NCBI RefSeq assembly: GCF_031202305.1
Contig: NZ_CP101731.1
Location: forward strand, 1 to 64,000
Direction: 5' to 3'
DNA: 64,000 nucleotides
DNA from: Pelagibacterium sp. 26DY04
GTDB lineage: Bacteria > Pseudomonadota > Alphaproteobacteria > Rhizobiales > Devosiaceae
Both the position numbers and the translations under genes were made by a program. How positions within the stretch are numbered: position 1 is the first letter of the stretch; every line of letters starts with the position of its first letter. The notes beneath the pieces are model-generated. The model was not told the DNA's origin, searched no databases, and saw only the letters and a program-made list of their open reading frames with translations. Positions 40,451 to 49,815 of the stretch are shown one piece after another.

Positions 40451-41910
40451 TGTGCGCGGGCCTCCTCGATTGCCCCGTAAAGCGCGCGATAGCGCCGGTA
40501 TTGGTCGTCATGGGCCGATTTGAGGTCCGCCCTTGGTTCGATTGTCTTGCTGATGGCCGGCTTGGTGCAGATCGCCTTGGGGTCGGCCCCCGTCGCCGCG
40601 ATCAGTCCCAGCCGCGCCGCGCCGAACGCGCCGCCGAAATCCCCGTCCTCTGGCACCTCGATTGCCATCCCGAGATTGGTGGCGATCATTTCGAGCCAAA
40701 GATCGGATTTCGATCCCCCGCCCACCGCGATCAGCGTATCGATCCCGGTTCCCGCATCGGTCAGCACGCGCTGGCAATCGCGCACGGCATAGGCCACGCC
40801 CTCCATCACCGCCCGCGCCATGGTCTTGGCGTCGGAGAGATGCGAGAGCCCGACGAACGCGCCGCGCGCATAGGCATTGTTGTGTGGCGTGCGCTCGCCC
40901 GAAAGATAGGGCAGGAAAATCTCCTCCCCCGGCCCGGCATAATCGGCGGCAACCGCCTTGGTCAGCGCCGCCGCCTCCTGTCCCACCAGTTTGGACAGCC
41001 AGTTGAGGCTGTCGGTGGCCGAAAGGAACACCCCCATCTGATGCCAGGTTCTGGGGATCGCATGGCAGAAGGCGTGCACCGCCCCTTCGGTATTCGGCGA
41101 GAATTTTTCGTTCGAAACGAACAGCACCCCCGAGGTGCCCAGCGACACGAACCCGGTTCCCGGCTCCACCGCCCCAATGCCGCAGGCGGAGGCGGCATTG
41201 TCGCCCCCGCCCCCCGCCACCACCGGGGCTTGCGCGATCCCCCAGCGGCGGCAGAGTTCGTCCTTCAAATGCCCCGAGGGCTCGGTTCCCTCGACCAGCG
41301 AAGGCATATGCTCGGTAGTCAAGCCCGTGACGGCCAGAAGATCGTCCGACCAGCCGCGATATTCGACGTCCAGCCACAGCGTCCCCGCCGCGTCCGACAT
41401 GTCCGAGACGTAGGTGCCGGTCAGAAGAAAGCGCACATAGTCCTTGGGCAGTAGCACCTTGGCGATGCGATCATAGTTTTCCGGCTCGTGCTTTTTGACC
41501 CAAAGGATCTTCGGCGCCGTGAACCCAGGCATGGCGATGTTGCCGGCGATCTGGCGCAGGGAAGGCAGCGCCTTCTCCATCTCCGCGCACTCGGCGGCCG
41601 AGCGCACGTCGTTCCAGAGAATGGCGGGGCGGATCACCTGGTTATCGGCATCGAGCAGCGTTGCCCCATGCATCTGCCCCGAAAGCCCGATCCCCTTGAT
41701 GGCCGCAACGGCCTGCGGATGCTTGTCCCTGAGGTTGTCGACCGCCTTGAGCACGGCCTGCCACCAATCGGATGGATCCTGCTCGGAAAATCCCGGCCTC
41801 GGCCGCGACACGCTGAGCGGCGCATTGGCCTCCCCCAGCGCCTTGCCCTCGCCGTCGATCAGCACGGCCTTGACCCCGGACGTGCCGATATCGAGCCCGA
41901 GAAAGCTCAT
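40447..41910 (-). CDS. xylB: Xylulokinase
   Basis: 487 residues. FGGY-family kinase: phosphate loop [16 protein letters not shown] at the start, [13 protein letters not shown], catalytic region [21 protein letters not shown] and [18 protein letters not shown] near the C-terminus. Phosphorylates xylulose to enter the pentose phosphate pathway. First structural gene of the operon xylB-xylA-GH43, downstream of the LacI-type regulator. Confidence 0.97.
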   Translation of the reverse strand: MSFLGLDIGTSGVKAVLIDGEGKALGEANAPLSVSRPRPGFSEQDPSDWWQAVLKAVDNLRDKHPQAVAAIKGIGLSGQMHGATLLDADNQVIRPAILWNDVRSAAECAEMEKALPSLRQIAGNIAMPGFTAPKILWVKKHEPENYDRIAKVLLPKDYVRFLLTGTYVSDMSDAAGTLWLDVEYRGWSDDLLAVTGLTTEHMPSLVEGTEPSGHLKDELCRRWGIAQAPVVAGGGGDNAASACGIGAVEPGTGFVSLGTSGVLFVSNEKFSPNTEGAVHAFCHAIPRTWHQMGVFLSATDSLNWLSKLVGQEAAALTKAVAADYAGPGEEIFLPYLSGERTPHNNAYARGAFVGLSHLSDAKTMARAVMEGVAYAVRDCQRVLTDAGTGIDTLIAVGGGSKSDLWLEMIATNLGMAIEVPEDGDFGGAFGAARLGLIAATGADPKAICTKPAISKTIEPRADLKSAHDDQYRRYRALYGAIEEARAQ

Positions 41911-41934
41911 GATCCCCTCCGATTGCCCATAGAT

Positions 41935-41949
41935 GAGGAACGTACCTCA
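41935..41949. promoter_or_regulatory. Candidate operator of the xylose operon
   Basis: GAGGAACGTACCTCA; its reverse complement TGAGGTACGTTCCTC shares TGAGGTACGT with a site upstream of the regulator gene (43079-43094). Located 25 bases before the xylB start, with a central CG as in LacI-family operators. Confidence 0.65.
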
Positions 41950-42026
41950 AAATCGGTCATACAAGAAACTCCTCCTTCCAGGATGCCCTTGGGGCCGCTC
42001 CGGCGCTCTCGATGATGGCCCCGTTC

Positions 42027-43061
42027 TTAGCGCAGATTGTCGCGCAGGAAAACCTTGATCTCGATGGGTGCCGCCGGCGGCGCGGCGTCGGGGCCCAGCA
42101 CCAGCCGCCGCGCCGCAGCGCACACCGCACGGATTTCGTCCTCCGGGCTCTGGTCGAGCACCAGATCGACCGCTCCCGATTCCAGCCCGGCGCGCGTCGG
42201 CCCGGTCAATTCGTGCCCGATCACCCGCACCGTGCCCGCCAGTCCCTTTTCATTGAGCGCCATCAGCATGCCTGCATTGCCGGCGCCGGCATTGTAGAGG
42301 CCGCTCAGATCCGGGTGGTGCGTCAAAAGCTCCAGCGTCCTCTCATAGGTGAGCGTGAATTCATCCTGCCCCTCGATCGGCCCGGCAATGGCGATGGCGG
42401 GAAACTCCGCCTCGGCAACCTCCCGGAACCCTTCCACCCGCTCGGCATGGTCGATCAGCTCCAGCGATCCGGCCACCAGCCCCACCATACCGCCCTGGGG
42501 CAGGAACCGGCCCATCAGCGAAGCCGCCGTGCGCCCCGCCGCCCGGTTGTCGATCCCCACGAACGCCTGACGCGCCGATCCGGGCAGGTCGGACACCAGC
42601 GTGATCACCCTGATCCCGCGCCCGGCGGCCCGCGTCACTGCCGCATGCACCTCTGGCTTGTCGATGGCGACGATCACCGCGCAATCGCTGTGGTCCGATG
42701 CCACCGCATCGAGCGCCACGACCAGCGCCCGCGTGTCCATGGCCCGGATTCGCGTGAGGTCGAGCCGCAGCCGCTCGGCCCGCATCTGGTGCCCGATCGT
42801 TTCCACCGCCTCGGCCAGCTTGCCGAAAAACTGGTTTGTGCCCTCGGGCACGATCACGGCCATCCCGATATCGCGGGCCCGCGCCAGCATCGAAGCGGTC
42901 AAGTCGCGCCGGAAGCCGATCTCGGCAATTGCGGCCTCAACCTTATCGATCGTCCCCTGCCGCACCCCCGGCCGCCCGTTGAGCACGCGATCCACCGTCG
43001 CCAGCGACACCCCCGCCGCCCGCGCCAGATCGTGGACTGTGACTCGGCCGCCGGTGGTCAA
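42027..43061 (-). CDS. LacI-family regulator of the xylose operon
   Basis: 344 residues. N-terminal LacI HTH (VTVHDLARAAGVSLATVDRVLNGRPGVRQGTIDKVEAAIAEIGFRRDLTASMLAR) with hinge helix, then a periplasmic-binding-protein-like sensor domain (GMAVIVPEGTNQFFGKLAEAV to the C-terminus). Transcribed toward xylB, 116 bases upstream of it. A shared 10-base motif before both genes suggests it controls xylBA-GH43 and itself, probably induced by xylose or a xyloside. Confidence 0.9.
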   Translation of the reverse strand: MTTGGRVTVHDLARAAGVSLATVDRVLNGRPGVRQGTIDKVEAAIAEIGFRRDLTASMLARARDIGMAVIVPEGTNQFFGKLAEAVETIGHQMRAERLRLDLTRIRAMDTRALVVALDAVASDHSDCAVIVAIDKPEVHAAVTRAAGRGIRVITLVSDLPGSARQAFVGIDNRAAGRTAASLMGRFLPQGGMVGLVAGSLELIDHAERVEGFREVAEAEFPAIAIAGPIEGQDEFTLTYERTLELLTHHPDLSGLYNAGAGNAGMLMALNEKGLAGTVRVIGHELTGPTRAGLESGAVDLVLDQSPEDEIRAVCAAARRLVLGPDAAPPAAPIEIKVFLRDNLR

Positions 43062-43078
43062 AAGTGTTCCTCCCTCAT

Positions 43079-43094
43079 TGAGGTACGTAAGTCA
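43079..43094. promoter_or_regulatory. Candidate operator of the LacI-type regulator
   Basis: TGAGGTACGTAAGTCA, a near-palindrome sharing TGAGGTACGT with the site before xylB. Confidence 0.6.
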
Positions 43095-43359
43095 TGACCG
43101 CTCCTCGCGCGCACGTCAATACGGGTTGATAGCGGTCGATACCCACACCCCTGCTGAGGTGTCGGCGATGTTGCGGATTGTCGGGATCAAGGCCGACAAG
43201 GACGAAGGCAGGGCCGCAGCCATAGGGAACTCACATCAATTCGTCGTCTTCGGGCTGGACCCCGACAATCCGCAACACCTCCGCGTTCCCGAAAAGAAGT
43301 TCCTTCCGCTTCCACCCGCCGCAATTCCCTCCCGCCTTCAACTCCAGTACAAAGGAGAA

Positions 43360-44193
43360 ATGATCGAAACCGCCCTCCAACGCGCACCCGCAGCACCGCT
43401 TCTCCTCGCCCGCCTGGGCCAGTTCGAGGTGCGCCTGGCCGCCACCCCGGCCGAACGCCACGCCGCCTTCCGCCTGCGCTATGAGGTCTTCCACCGCGAG
43501 CGCGGCGTCGATGCGCCCTCGATGGACCATGCCGAACACGTCGAAGCCGACGCCTTCGACCCGTTCTGCGACCATATCATCGTCATCGACACCCGCGCCC
43601 GCACCCTAGGGGATGCCCCGGCGATCGTTGGCACCTACCGCGCCATGCGCAGCCCGGCGCCCGGCCTGGGCTGGTACGCCGATACCGAATTCGATCTTTC
43701 CAACCTTTTCGCCCGCCATCCCGACCTGCGCTTTTGCGAAGTCGGACGCTCCTGCGTCGCACCTTCCTACCGTTCCATGCGCACCATCGAGGCGCTCTGG
43801 TGCGGGCTCTGGGCCTATGCCTGTCGCAACGGCATCGACGCCTATTTCGGCGCCGCCAGTTTTCCCGGCACCGATCCCGCCGCCCACGGCCTGGCCCTTT
43901 CGCACCTCTACCAGACCGCCCGCGCCCCAGAGGAATGGTCGGCAACCGCCCGGCCCGGCAACGCCCTGCCCATGAACCGGCTCGAAACCGTCGACCGCCA
44001 CGCCGCCCTGCGCGCCATGCCTCCGCTTGTGCGCGGCTATCTGCGCGTCAACGCCGTCTTCGGCGACACGGCCTATGTGGACAGGGCCTTCGGCACCACC
44101 GATGTCTTCGTTCTCGCCCGCTTCGCCGCCGCCCCGCTCGCCTATCGCCGCCGCGTCGAGCGCGTCACCGGCCTGCGGCATCCTGGGCTTTAG
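43360..44193 (+). CDS. olsB: OlsB, ornithine N-alpha-acyltransferase
   Basis: 277 residues from ATG 43360, where the homology begins (LGQFEVRLAATPAERHAAFRLRYEVFHRE). GNAT-like acyltransferase; later motifs FCEVGRSCVAPSYRSMRTIEALWCGLWAYACRNGIDAYFGAASFPGTDP and LPPLVRGYLRVNAVFGD-type MPPLVRGYLRVNAVFGD are typical of OlsB. It moves a 3-hydroxyacyl chain from acyl carrier protein to ornithine, giving lyso-ornithine lipid. The OlsA partner is not adjacent; the PlsC-like protein at 60143 is the general candidate. The open frame extends upstream but without homology. Confidence 0.88.
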   Translation: MIETALQRAPAAPLLLARLGQFEVRLAATPAERHAAFRLRYEVFHRERGVDAPSMDHAEHVEADAFDPFCDHIIVIDTRARTLGDAPAIVGTYRAMRSPAPGLGWYADTEFDLSNLFARHPDLRFCEVGRSCVAPSYRSMRTIEALWCGLWAYACRNGIDAYFGAASFPGTDPAAHGLALSHLYQTARAPEEWSATARPGNALPMNRLETVDRHAALRAMPPLVRGYLRVNAVFGDTAYVDRAFGTTDVFVLARFAAAPLAYRRRVERVTGLRHPGL

Positions 44194-44275
44194 ATCACCG
44201 GTTGGAATCACAACGCTTTTGTCATAGCGTGCCGGCTGCCTTTGAGAGCCATGTGCCGGATTTCCTAAGCCCTAG

Positions 44276-46981
44276 ATGACGCAGACCGAGCCCCAGGCCG
44301 ATTACGCGCCGCCCGCCGCAACGGGCATGACGCCGATGATGGCCCAATATTTCGAAATAAAGGGCGTCAATCCCGGCTATCTGCTGTTCTATCGCATGGG
44401 CGATTTCTACGAATTGTTCTTCGAGGACGCCGAGATCGCCGCCGCCGCCCTGGGCATCACATTGACCAAGCGCGGCAAGCATCTGGGCGAGGATATCCCC
44501 ATGTGCGGCGTGCCCATCCATGCCGCCCAGGATTACCTCAAAAAGCTCATTTCCCTGGGCCACAAGGTCGCCGTCTGCGAACAGGTCGAAGACCCGGCCG
44601 AAGCCAAAAAGCGCGGCTCCAAATCGGTCGTCAAGCGCGACGTGGTGCGCCTGGTCACCCCCGGAACGCTCACCGAAGACGATCTCCTTCCCGCCCGCGG
44701 CAACAATTTCCTCCTTTGCCTGGCGCGCCTGGGCGCCGATGGCGAAGGCTTTGCGATCGCCTGGGCCGATATTTCGACCGGTGAATTGCTGGTGACCGAT
44801 CTGGACCGCGACGCGTTGGCCGATGAGATCGCCCGCATCGATCCGGCCGAACTGGTCCTCTCCGATCGCCTCGCCGACGAACTGCGCGAGTTGCGTTTCC
44901 TCTCGGCCGATCGCCTCGCCGCCGCCACCCGTCGCCCGCATGAAAGTTTCGATTCCGAAACCGGCGCGCGCCTTTTGCGCGAAACATTCGAAGGCGCGGT
45001 CGACCCCACCGCCTTTTCCCGCACCGCCCGCGCCGCGCTCGGGGCGCTCATCGCCTATGTCGCCGAAACGCAAAAAGGCGCCGGCGTCCCTCTGCGCCTT
45101 CCCCGCCGCGAGGCGGCGAGCGAGCATATGCAGATCGATGCGGCGACGCGTTCCTCGCTCGAATTGCTGGTCACCCAGCGCGGCGACACGCGCGGTTCGC
45201 TGCGCGGCACCGTCGATCTGACCGTCACCGGCGCCGGCGCCCGCCTTTTCGCCGGCCGCCTCGCTGCGCCCCTCAACGATCCGGCGGCCATCAACGCCCG
45301 CCTCGACGCCCTCGATGTGCTGATCGACAATTCAATCGAGACCGACGCGATGCGGAAAGGCCTGCGCGCCGCTCCCGATATCGCCCGTGCGCTGACTCGC
45401 CTCACCCTCGAACGCGGCGGCCCGCGCGATCTGGCCGCCATCGGCCGCGGCATCACCCAGGCCCGTGCTCTCGCCGCGCTGGTCTCCAGCCTGCCCGATC
45501 CCGGCGCCGAACTGCAATCGATCGCCGCCGGCCTTGCCCGCGCGCCGGAAATTCTTGCTGACGAATTTGCCCGGGCGCTTGTGGACGAACCGCCTCTTTT
45601 GGCCCGCGATGGCGGTTTTGTCGCCTCGGGCTATGATGCCGAACTCGATACCCAACGCCGGCTGGGCTCGGAAAGCCGCAAGGTTGTCGCCGAGCTCCAG
45701 GCAGCGCTGTGCGACTCCACAGGCGTCAAGGCCCTCAAGATCAAGCACAACAATGTGCTCGGTTTCTTCGTCGAAGTCCCCGCCTCCCACGGCGCGCGCC
45801 TGCTCGAAGACAGCGTTTTCATCCACCGCCAGACCCTCGCCAATGCCATGCGGTTCACCACGACCGAACTGGCCGAACTCGAAGGAAAAATCGCCCGCGC
45901 CCAGGAAACAGCCGTCGAGATCGAACTCTCTATCTTTTCCCGCCTGTGGCAAGCGGCCATCGCCCAGTCCCGCGACCTTGTCGCCGCTGCCGATGCCATG
46001 GCCGCGCTCGATGTCGCCGCAGCGCTCGCCACGCTGGCCGCCCAGCGCAATTGGTGCCGCCCCCATGTCGATGGTTCCCTTGCCTTTGAAATCGAATCCG
46101 GTCGCCATCCGGTGGTGGAAAGAACGCTGGAGGCCGAGGGCCGTGCCTTCGTCGCCAATGATTGCAACCTCTCGGCTCCCGAAACCGAGGATGGCGGCCA
46201 ATTGTGGCTGGTGACCGGCCCCAATATGGGCGGTAAATCGACCTTCCTGCGCCAGAACGCGCTGATCGCCATCCTGGCGCAGATGGGGTCCTATGTTCCG
46301 GCCACCTCCGCTCATATCGGGGTGGTCGATCGCGTCTTTTCCCGTGTCGGGGCGTCCGACGATATCGCGCAAGGCCGTTCGACCTTCATGGTCGAAATGG
46401 TGGAAACCGCTGCGATCCTCAACCGGGCCACCCGATCTTCGCTCGTGATCCTCGACGAAATCGGCCGTGGCACCGCCACCTTCGATGGGCTTTCCATCGC
46501 CTGGGCGTGTGTGGAGGCCCTGCACGAAACCACCTTCTGCCGGGCGATCTTTGCCACCCATTACCACGAATTAACCGCCCTTTCGGCGGCGCTCTCGCGG
46601 GTTTCCAACCACACGATGAGCGTCAAGGAATACAAGGGCGACGTCGTGTTCCTCCATGAGGTCGTCCCCGGCGCCGCCGATCGGTCTTATGGCATCCAGG
46701 TGGCCAAGCTTGCCGGCCTGCCGGCTCCCGTCATCGCCCGGGCCCGCCAGGTGCTCGATCAACTCGAAGCGAGGGGCCAGTCCAACCCGGCCTCGGCCCT
46801 TGCGGACCTGCCGCTCTTTGCCCATATGCCAATCCCTCTTGAGCCGGACGCGCCTCAACCTCATGCTAACCCGGCCCTCGATATGATCGAGACCGTGCGC
46901 CCCGACGATCTTTCTCCACGTGCCGCGCTCGAATGGATTTATGAACTCAAGAAGGCTGCCAATGCCGACGGCAACCGTTGA
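44276..46981 (+). CDS. mutS: DNA mismatch repair protein MutS
   Basis: 901 residues. N-terminal mismatch-binding domain with the Phe-x-Glu region (LLFYRMGDFYELFFEDA, near residue 43), connector and lever domains, then the ATPase with Walker A GPNMGGKST (about 648-656), VDRVFSRVGASDDIAQGRSTFMVEM, Walker B LVILDEIGRGT and the switch ATHYHEL. Recognises mismatches in replication. glnD starts 20 bases before its stop. Confidence 0.98.
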   Translation: MTQTEPQADYAPPAATGMTPMMAQYFEIKGVNPGYLLFYRMGDFYELFFEDAEIAAAALGITLTKRGKHLGEDIPMCGVPIHAAQDYLKKLISLGHKVAVCEQVEDPAEAKKRGSKSVVKRDVVRLVTPGTLTEDDLLPARGNNFLLCLARLGADGEGFAIAWADISTGELLVTDLDRDALADEIARIDPAELVLSDRLADELRELRFLSADRLAAATRRPHESFDSETGARLLRETFEGAVDPTAFSRTARAALGALIAYVAETQKGAGVPLRLPRREAASEHMQIDAATRSSLELLVTQRGDTRGSLRGTVDLTVTGAGARLFAGRLAAPLNDPAAINARLDALDVLIDNSIETDAMRKGLRAAPDIARALTRLTLERGGPRDLAAIGRGITQARALAALVSSLPDPGAELQSIAAGLARAPEILADEFARALVDEPPLLARDGGFVASGYDAELDTQRRLGSESRKVVAELQAALCDSTGVKALKIKHNNVLGFFVEVPASHGARLLEDSVFIHRQTLANAMRFTTTELAELEGKIARAQETAVEIELSIFSRLWQAAIAQSRDLVAAADAMAALDVAAALATLAAQRNWCRPHVDGSLAFEIESGRHPVVERTLEAEGRAFVANDCNLSAPETEDGGQLWLVTGPNMGGKSTFLRQNALIAILAQMGSYVPATSAHIGVVDRVFSRVGASDDIAQGRSTFMVEMVETAAILNRATRSSLVILDEIGRGTATFDGLSIAWACVEALHETTFCRAIFATHYHELTALSAALSRVSNHTMSVKEYKGDVVFLHEVVPGAADRSYGIQVAKLAGLPAPVIARARQVLDQLEARGQSNPASALADLPLFAHMPIPLEPDAPQPHANPALDMIETVRPDDLSPRAALEWIYELKKAANADGNR

Positions 46982-49751
46982 ACCGATTTCGCGCAGACGG
47001 GCTGGCGTTCTCGATGCCGAGGCGCTGATCGCGTCGGTGCGGGCAAAAATCGGCGACGCCGCTCCCGATAGCGCCACGGCCCGCGCGGCTCTGCTGGCGG
47101 CTCTGCGCGCCGCGCTCAAATCGGCGCGCACCAACGCCGAAGCCGAGCTCGTCGCCACCCATAAGGGCACGCGCTGCGCGACGACCCTCGCCGCCGCCCA
47201 GGATGAGGTGATCAAGGCCGCCCATTTCTGGGCCACCCGCTATGTCTTCCCGCGCGAAAATCCCTCGGGCGCCGAATCGCTCGCCATTGCCGCTGTGGGC
47301 GGCTATGGCCGCGGCACGCTGGCGCCGGGATCCGATATCGATCTACTCTTTATCCTTCCCTATAAGCAGACCCCCTGGGGCGAGAGCGTCACCGAATACG
47401 TCCTTTATATGCTCTGGGATCTGGGCCAGAAGGTCGGCCATGCCGTCCGCTCGGTCGATGATTCGATCCGCATGGCCCGCTCGGACATGACGGTGCGCAC
47501 CGCAACGCTCGAAAGCCGGTTCCTGGTGGGCGATCAGAAGCTTTTCGCCCAGATGCGCGAAAAGTTCGAAACCGAGATCGTCGAAAAGACCGGCCCCGAA
47601 TTCATCGCCGCGAAAATGGCCGAGCGCGACACGCGCCACGAAGCCCAGGGCAACACCCGCTATGTGGTCGAGCCCAACGTCAAGGACGGCAAGGGTGGGC
47701 TGCGCGATCTCAACACCCTCTATTGGATCGGCAAATATTTCTATCGCGTGGCTACGCCAGCCGAGCTGATCGACAAGGGCGTGTTCTCCAAGGCCGAATA
47801 CCGCGCCTTCCAGCGCGCCGAGGATTTTTTGTGGGCGGTGCGCTGCAATCTCCATTTCCTTGTCGGGCGCGCCGATGACCGGCTGACCTTCGAAGTGCAG
47901 CAGGAAATGGCCGAACGCCTGGGCTATTCGGGCCGCGCCGGCATGCTGGGTGTCGAGCGCTTCATGAAGCGCTATTTCCTCGTCGCCAAGGATGTGGGCG
48001 ATCTCACCCGCATCTTTTGCACCTCACTCGAATTTGCCCACGCCAAAAAGGTCGATACCTTCGGGCGCGTGCTCTCGACGTTCCGCAAGCCGCGCCGCGC
48101 CATCAGGGGCGAGCCCGATTTCGTCCTCGAACATGGGCGCATCACCGTTTCGGCCGATGACGCGTTCGAAAAAGACCCGGTCAACATCGTCAAGATCTTC
48201 TGGGTCGCCGCCCGCGAGGGGGTGATGTTCCACCCCGATGCGCTGAAGCTTCTGACCCGCTCAATGCGGCTGATCGATGCCAAGCTGCGTGGCAACGAGC
48301 GCGCCAACTCCTATTTCCTCGATATCCTCACCAGTCCCAAATCGGTCGAGCGCGTGCTGCGCTGGATGAACGAGGCCGGGGTCCTGGGCAAGTTCGTGCC
48401 CGAATTCGGCAAGATCGTCGCCCTGATGCAGTTCAACATGTATCACCACTATACGGTGGACGAGCACCTGATCCGCGCCGTTGGCGTCATGGCCGATATC
48501 GCCAATGGCGGATTGAAAAACGAACTGCCTTTGACCCATGAGCTGCTGCCGCACCTTCAGGATGTGCGCCTGCTTTATGTCGCCCTGTTCCTGCACGATA
48601 TCGCCAAGGGCCGCCCGGAAGATCATTCCGAAGCCGGCGAAGCCATCGCGCGAAGGTTCTGTCCGCGCCTGGGGCTGTCGCCCGCCGAGACCGACACCGT
48701 GGCCTGGCTGGTGCGCTACCATCTTCTGATGAGCGAGATTTCCCAATCGCGCGACATTCAGGACCCCGACACCGCGCGCCAGTTCGCGGCCGTGGTCCAG
48801 AGCCCGCAGCGCCTGGCGCTCCTGATGATCCTGACCGCCTGCGACATCCGCGCCGTCGGCCCGGGCACCTGGACCGGCTGGAAGGGTTCGCTCCTGCGCG
48901 CGCTCTATTACGCCACCGAACCGCTGCTTTCGGGCGGCCATTCCCAGGTTTCCCAGCGCGACCGCGTGCACGAGGCCCAGGACGAATTGCGCGCGGGCCT
49001 TTCCGACTGGCCTGCCGAAAAGGTCGATCGCTATATCGAGCGTCATTTCACCAATTACTGGCTGCGCGCCGAACCCGAGCTGCAACTAGCCCATGCCAGG
49101 ATGATCGATGCGGCCGAGGCCAAGGAGTCCGCCTTTGCCGGCTCGACGGCCATCAAGAGTTTCGAGGGCATCACCGAAGTCACCTTCTATACCCCCGATC
49201 ATCCACGTCTGCTTTCGCTGATCGCCGGCGCCTGCACCATGGCCGATGCCTCGATCATCGGCGCGCAGATCTTCAACACCCGCGATGGCCATGCGCTCGA
49301 CACCTTCCGCCTGCGCCGCGCCTTTACCGCCGACGAGGACGAAAAGATCAGGGCAGCCCGCATCACCGATACGGTCAAGGCGCTGCTCGAGGGCAAGAAA
49401 TACCTGCCTGCCGATCTGGGCGTGGACTCGCGCTACAACCGGCGGCTGAAACCCTTCTCGGTGCCCACCGAAATCTATATTTCCAACGCGCTCTCGGACA
49501 AATTCACCGTGATCGAGATCTCCGGCCTCGACCGTACGGGCCTGCTCTACCATCTGACCCGCGCCCTGTCCGACCTCAACCTCACCATCGGCTCGGCCCA
49601 TATCGGTACTTATGGCGAAAAGGCGGTGGACGTTTTCTACGTCACCGATCTGATGGGCGGAAAGATCACCTCCAAGGTGAGGCAAAAGCGCATCCACGAC
49701 GCCCTGGCCGCCGTCTTCGCCCCCGCCCGCCGCGAAAAGGCTTCGGCGTGA
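46962..49751 (+). CDS. glnD: GlnD, PII uridylyltransferase/uridylyl-removing enzyme
   Basis: 929 residues from ATG 46962. Nucleotidyltransferase motif VGGYGRGTLAPGSDIDLLF, HD phosphohydrolase motif LFLHDIAKGRPEDHSEAG, and two C-terminal ACT domains (EVTFYTPDHPRLLSLIAGACTMADA; FTVIEISGLDRTGLLYHLTRAL). Uridylylates PII proteins when glutamine is low and reverses it when high. mutS-glnD-murJ-trpS is a common order in Hyphomicrobiales. Confidence 0.97.
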   Translation: MPTATVEPISRRRAGVLDAEALIASVRAKIGDAAPDSATARAALLAALRAALKSARTNAEAELVATHKGTRCATTLAAAQDEVIKAAHFWATRYVFPRENPSGAESLAIAAVGGYGRGTLAPGSDIDLLFILPYKQTPWGESVTEYVLYMLWDLGQKVGHAVRSVDDSIRMARSDMTVRTATLESRFLVGDQKLFAQMREKFETEIVEKTGPEFIAAKMAERDTRHEAQGNTRYVVEPNVKDGKGGLRDLNTLYWIGKYFYRVATPAELIDKGVFSKAEYRAFQRAEDFLWAVRCNLHFLVGRADDRLTFEVQQEMAERLGYSGRAGMLGVERFMKRYFLVAKDVGDLTRIFCTSLEFAHAKKVDTFGRVLSTFRKPRRAIRGEPDFVLEHGRITVSADDAFEKDPVNIVKIFWVAAREGVMFHPDALKLLTRSMRLIDAKLRGNERANSYFLDILTSPKSVERVLRWMNEAGVLGKFVPEFGKIVALMQFNMYHHYTVDEHLIRAVGVMADIANGGLKNELPLTHELLPHLQDVRLLYVALFLHDIAKGRPEDHSEAGEAIARRFCPRLGLSPAETDTVAWLVRYHLLMSEISQSRDIQDPDTARQFAAVVQSPQRLALLMILTACDIRAVGPGTWTGWKGSLLRALYYATEPLLSGGHSQVSQRDRVHEAQDELRAGLSDWPAEKVDRYIERHFTNYWLRAEPELQLAHARMIDAAEAKESAFAGSTAIKSFEGITEVTFYTPDHPRLLSLIAGACTMADASIIGAQIFNTRDGHALDTFRLRRAFTADEDEKIRAARITDTVKALLEGKKYLPADLGVDSRYNRRLKPFSVPTEIYISNALSDKFTVIEISGLDRTGLLYHLTRALSDLNLTIGSAHIGTYGEKAVDVFYVTDLMGGKITSKVRQKRIHDALAAVFAPARREKASA

Positions 49752-49815
49752 GCGATCATTGCACGAGGACGTGCTCGCCGCACGCACCCTCGCCCGCGCG
49801 TGAGCGCCGCATCCC

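Noticed and set aside
42012..43097. 361-residue plus-strand frame over the LacI-type gene
   Set aside because: His/Arg/Pro-rich shadow; the LacI family match on the minus strand is clear.
42601..43359. 253-codon N-terminal extension of olsB
   Set aside because: Runs through the LacI-type gene in antisense; OlsB homology begins only at 43360, where a ribosome-binding site is present.
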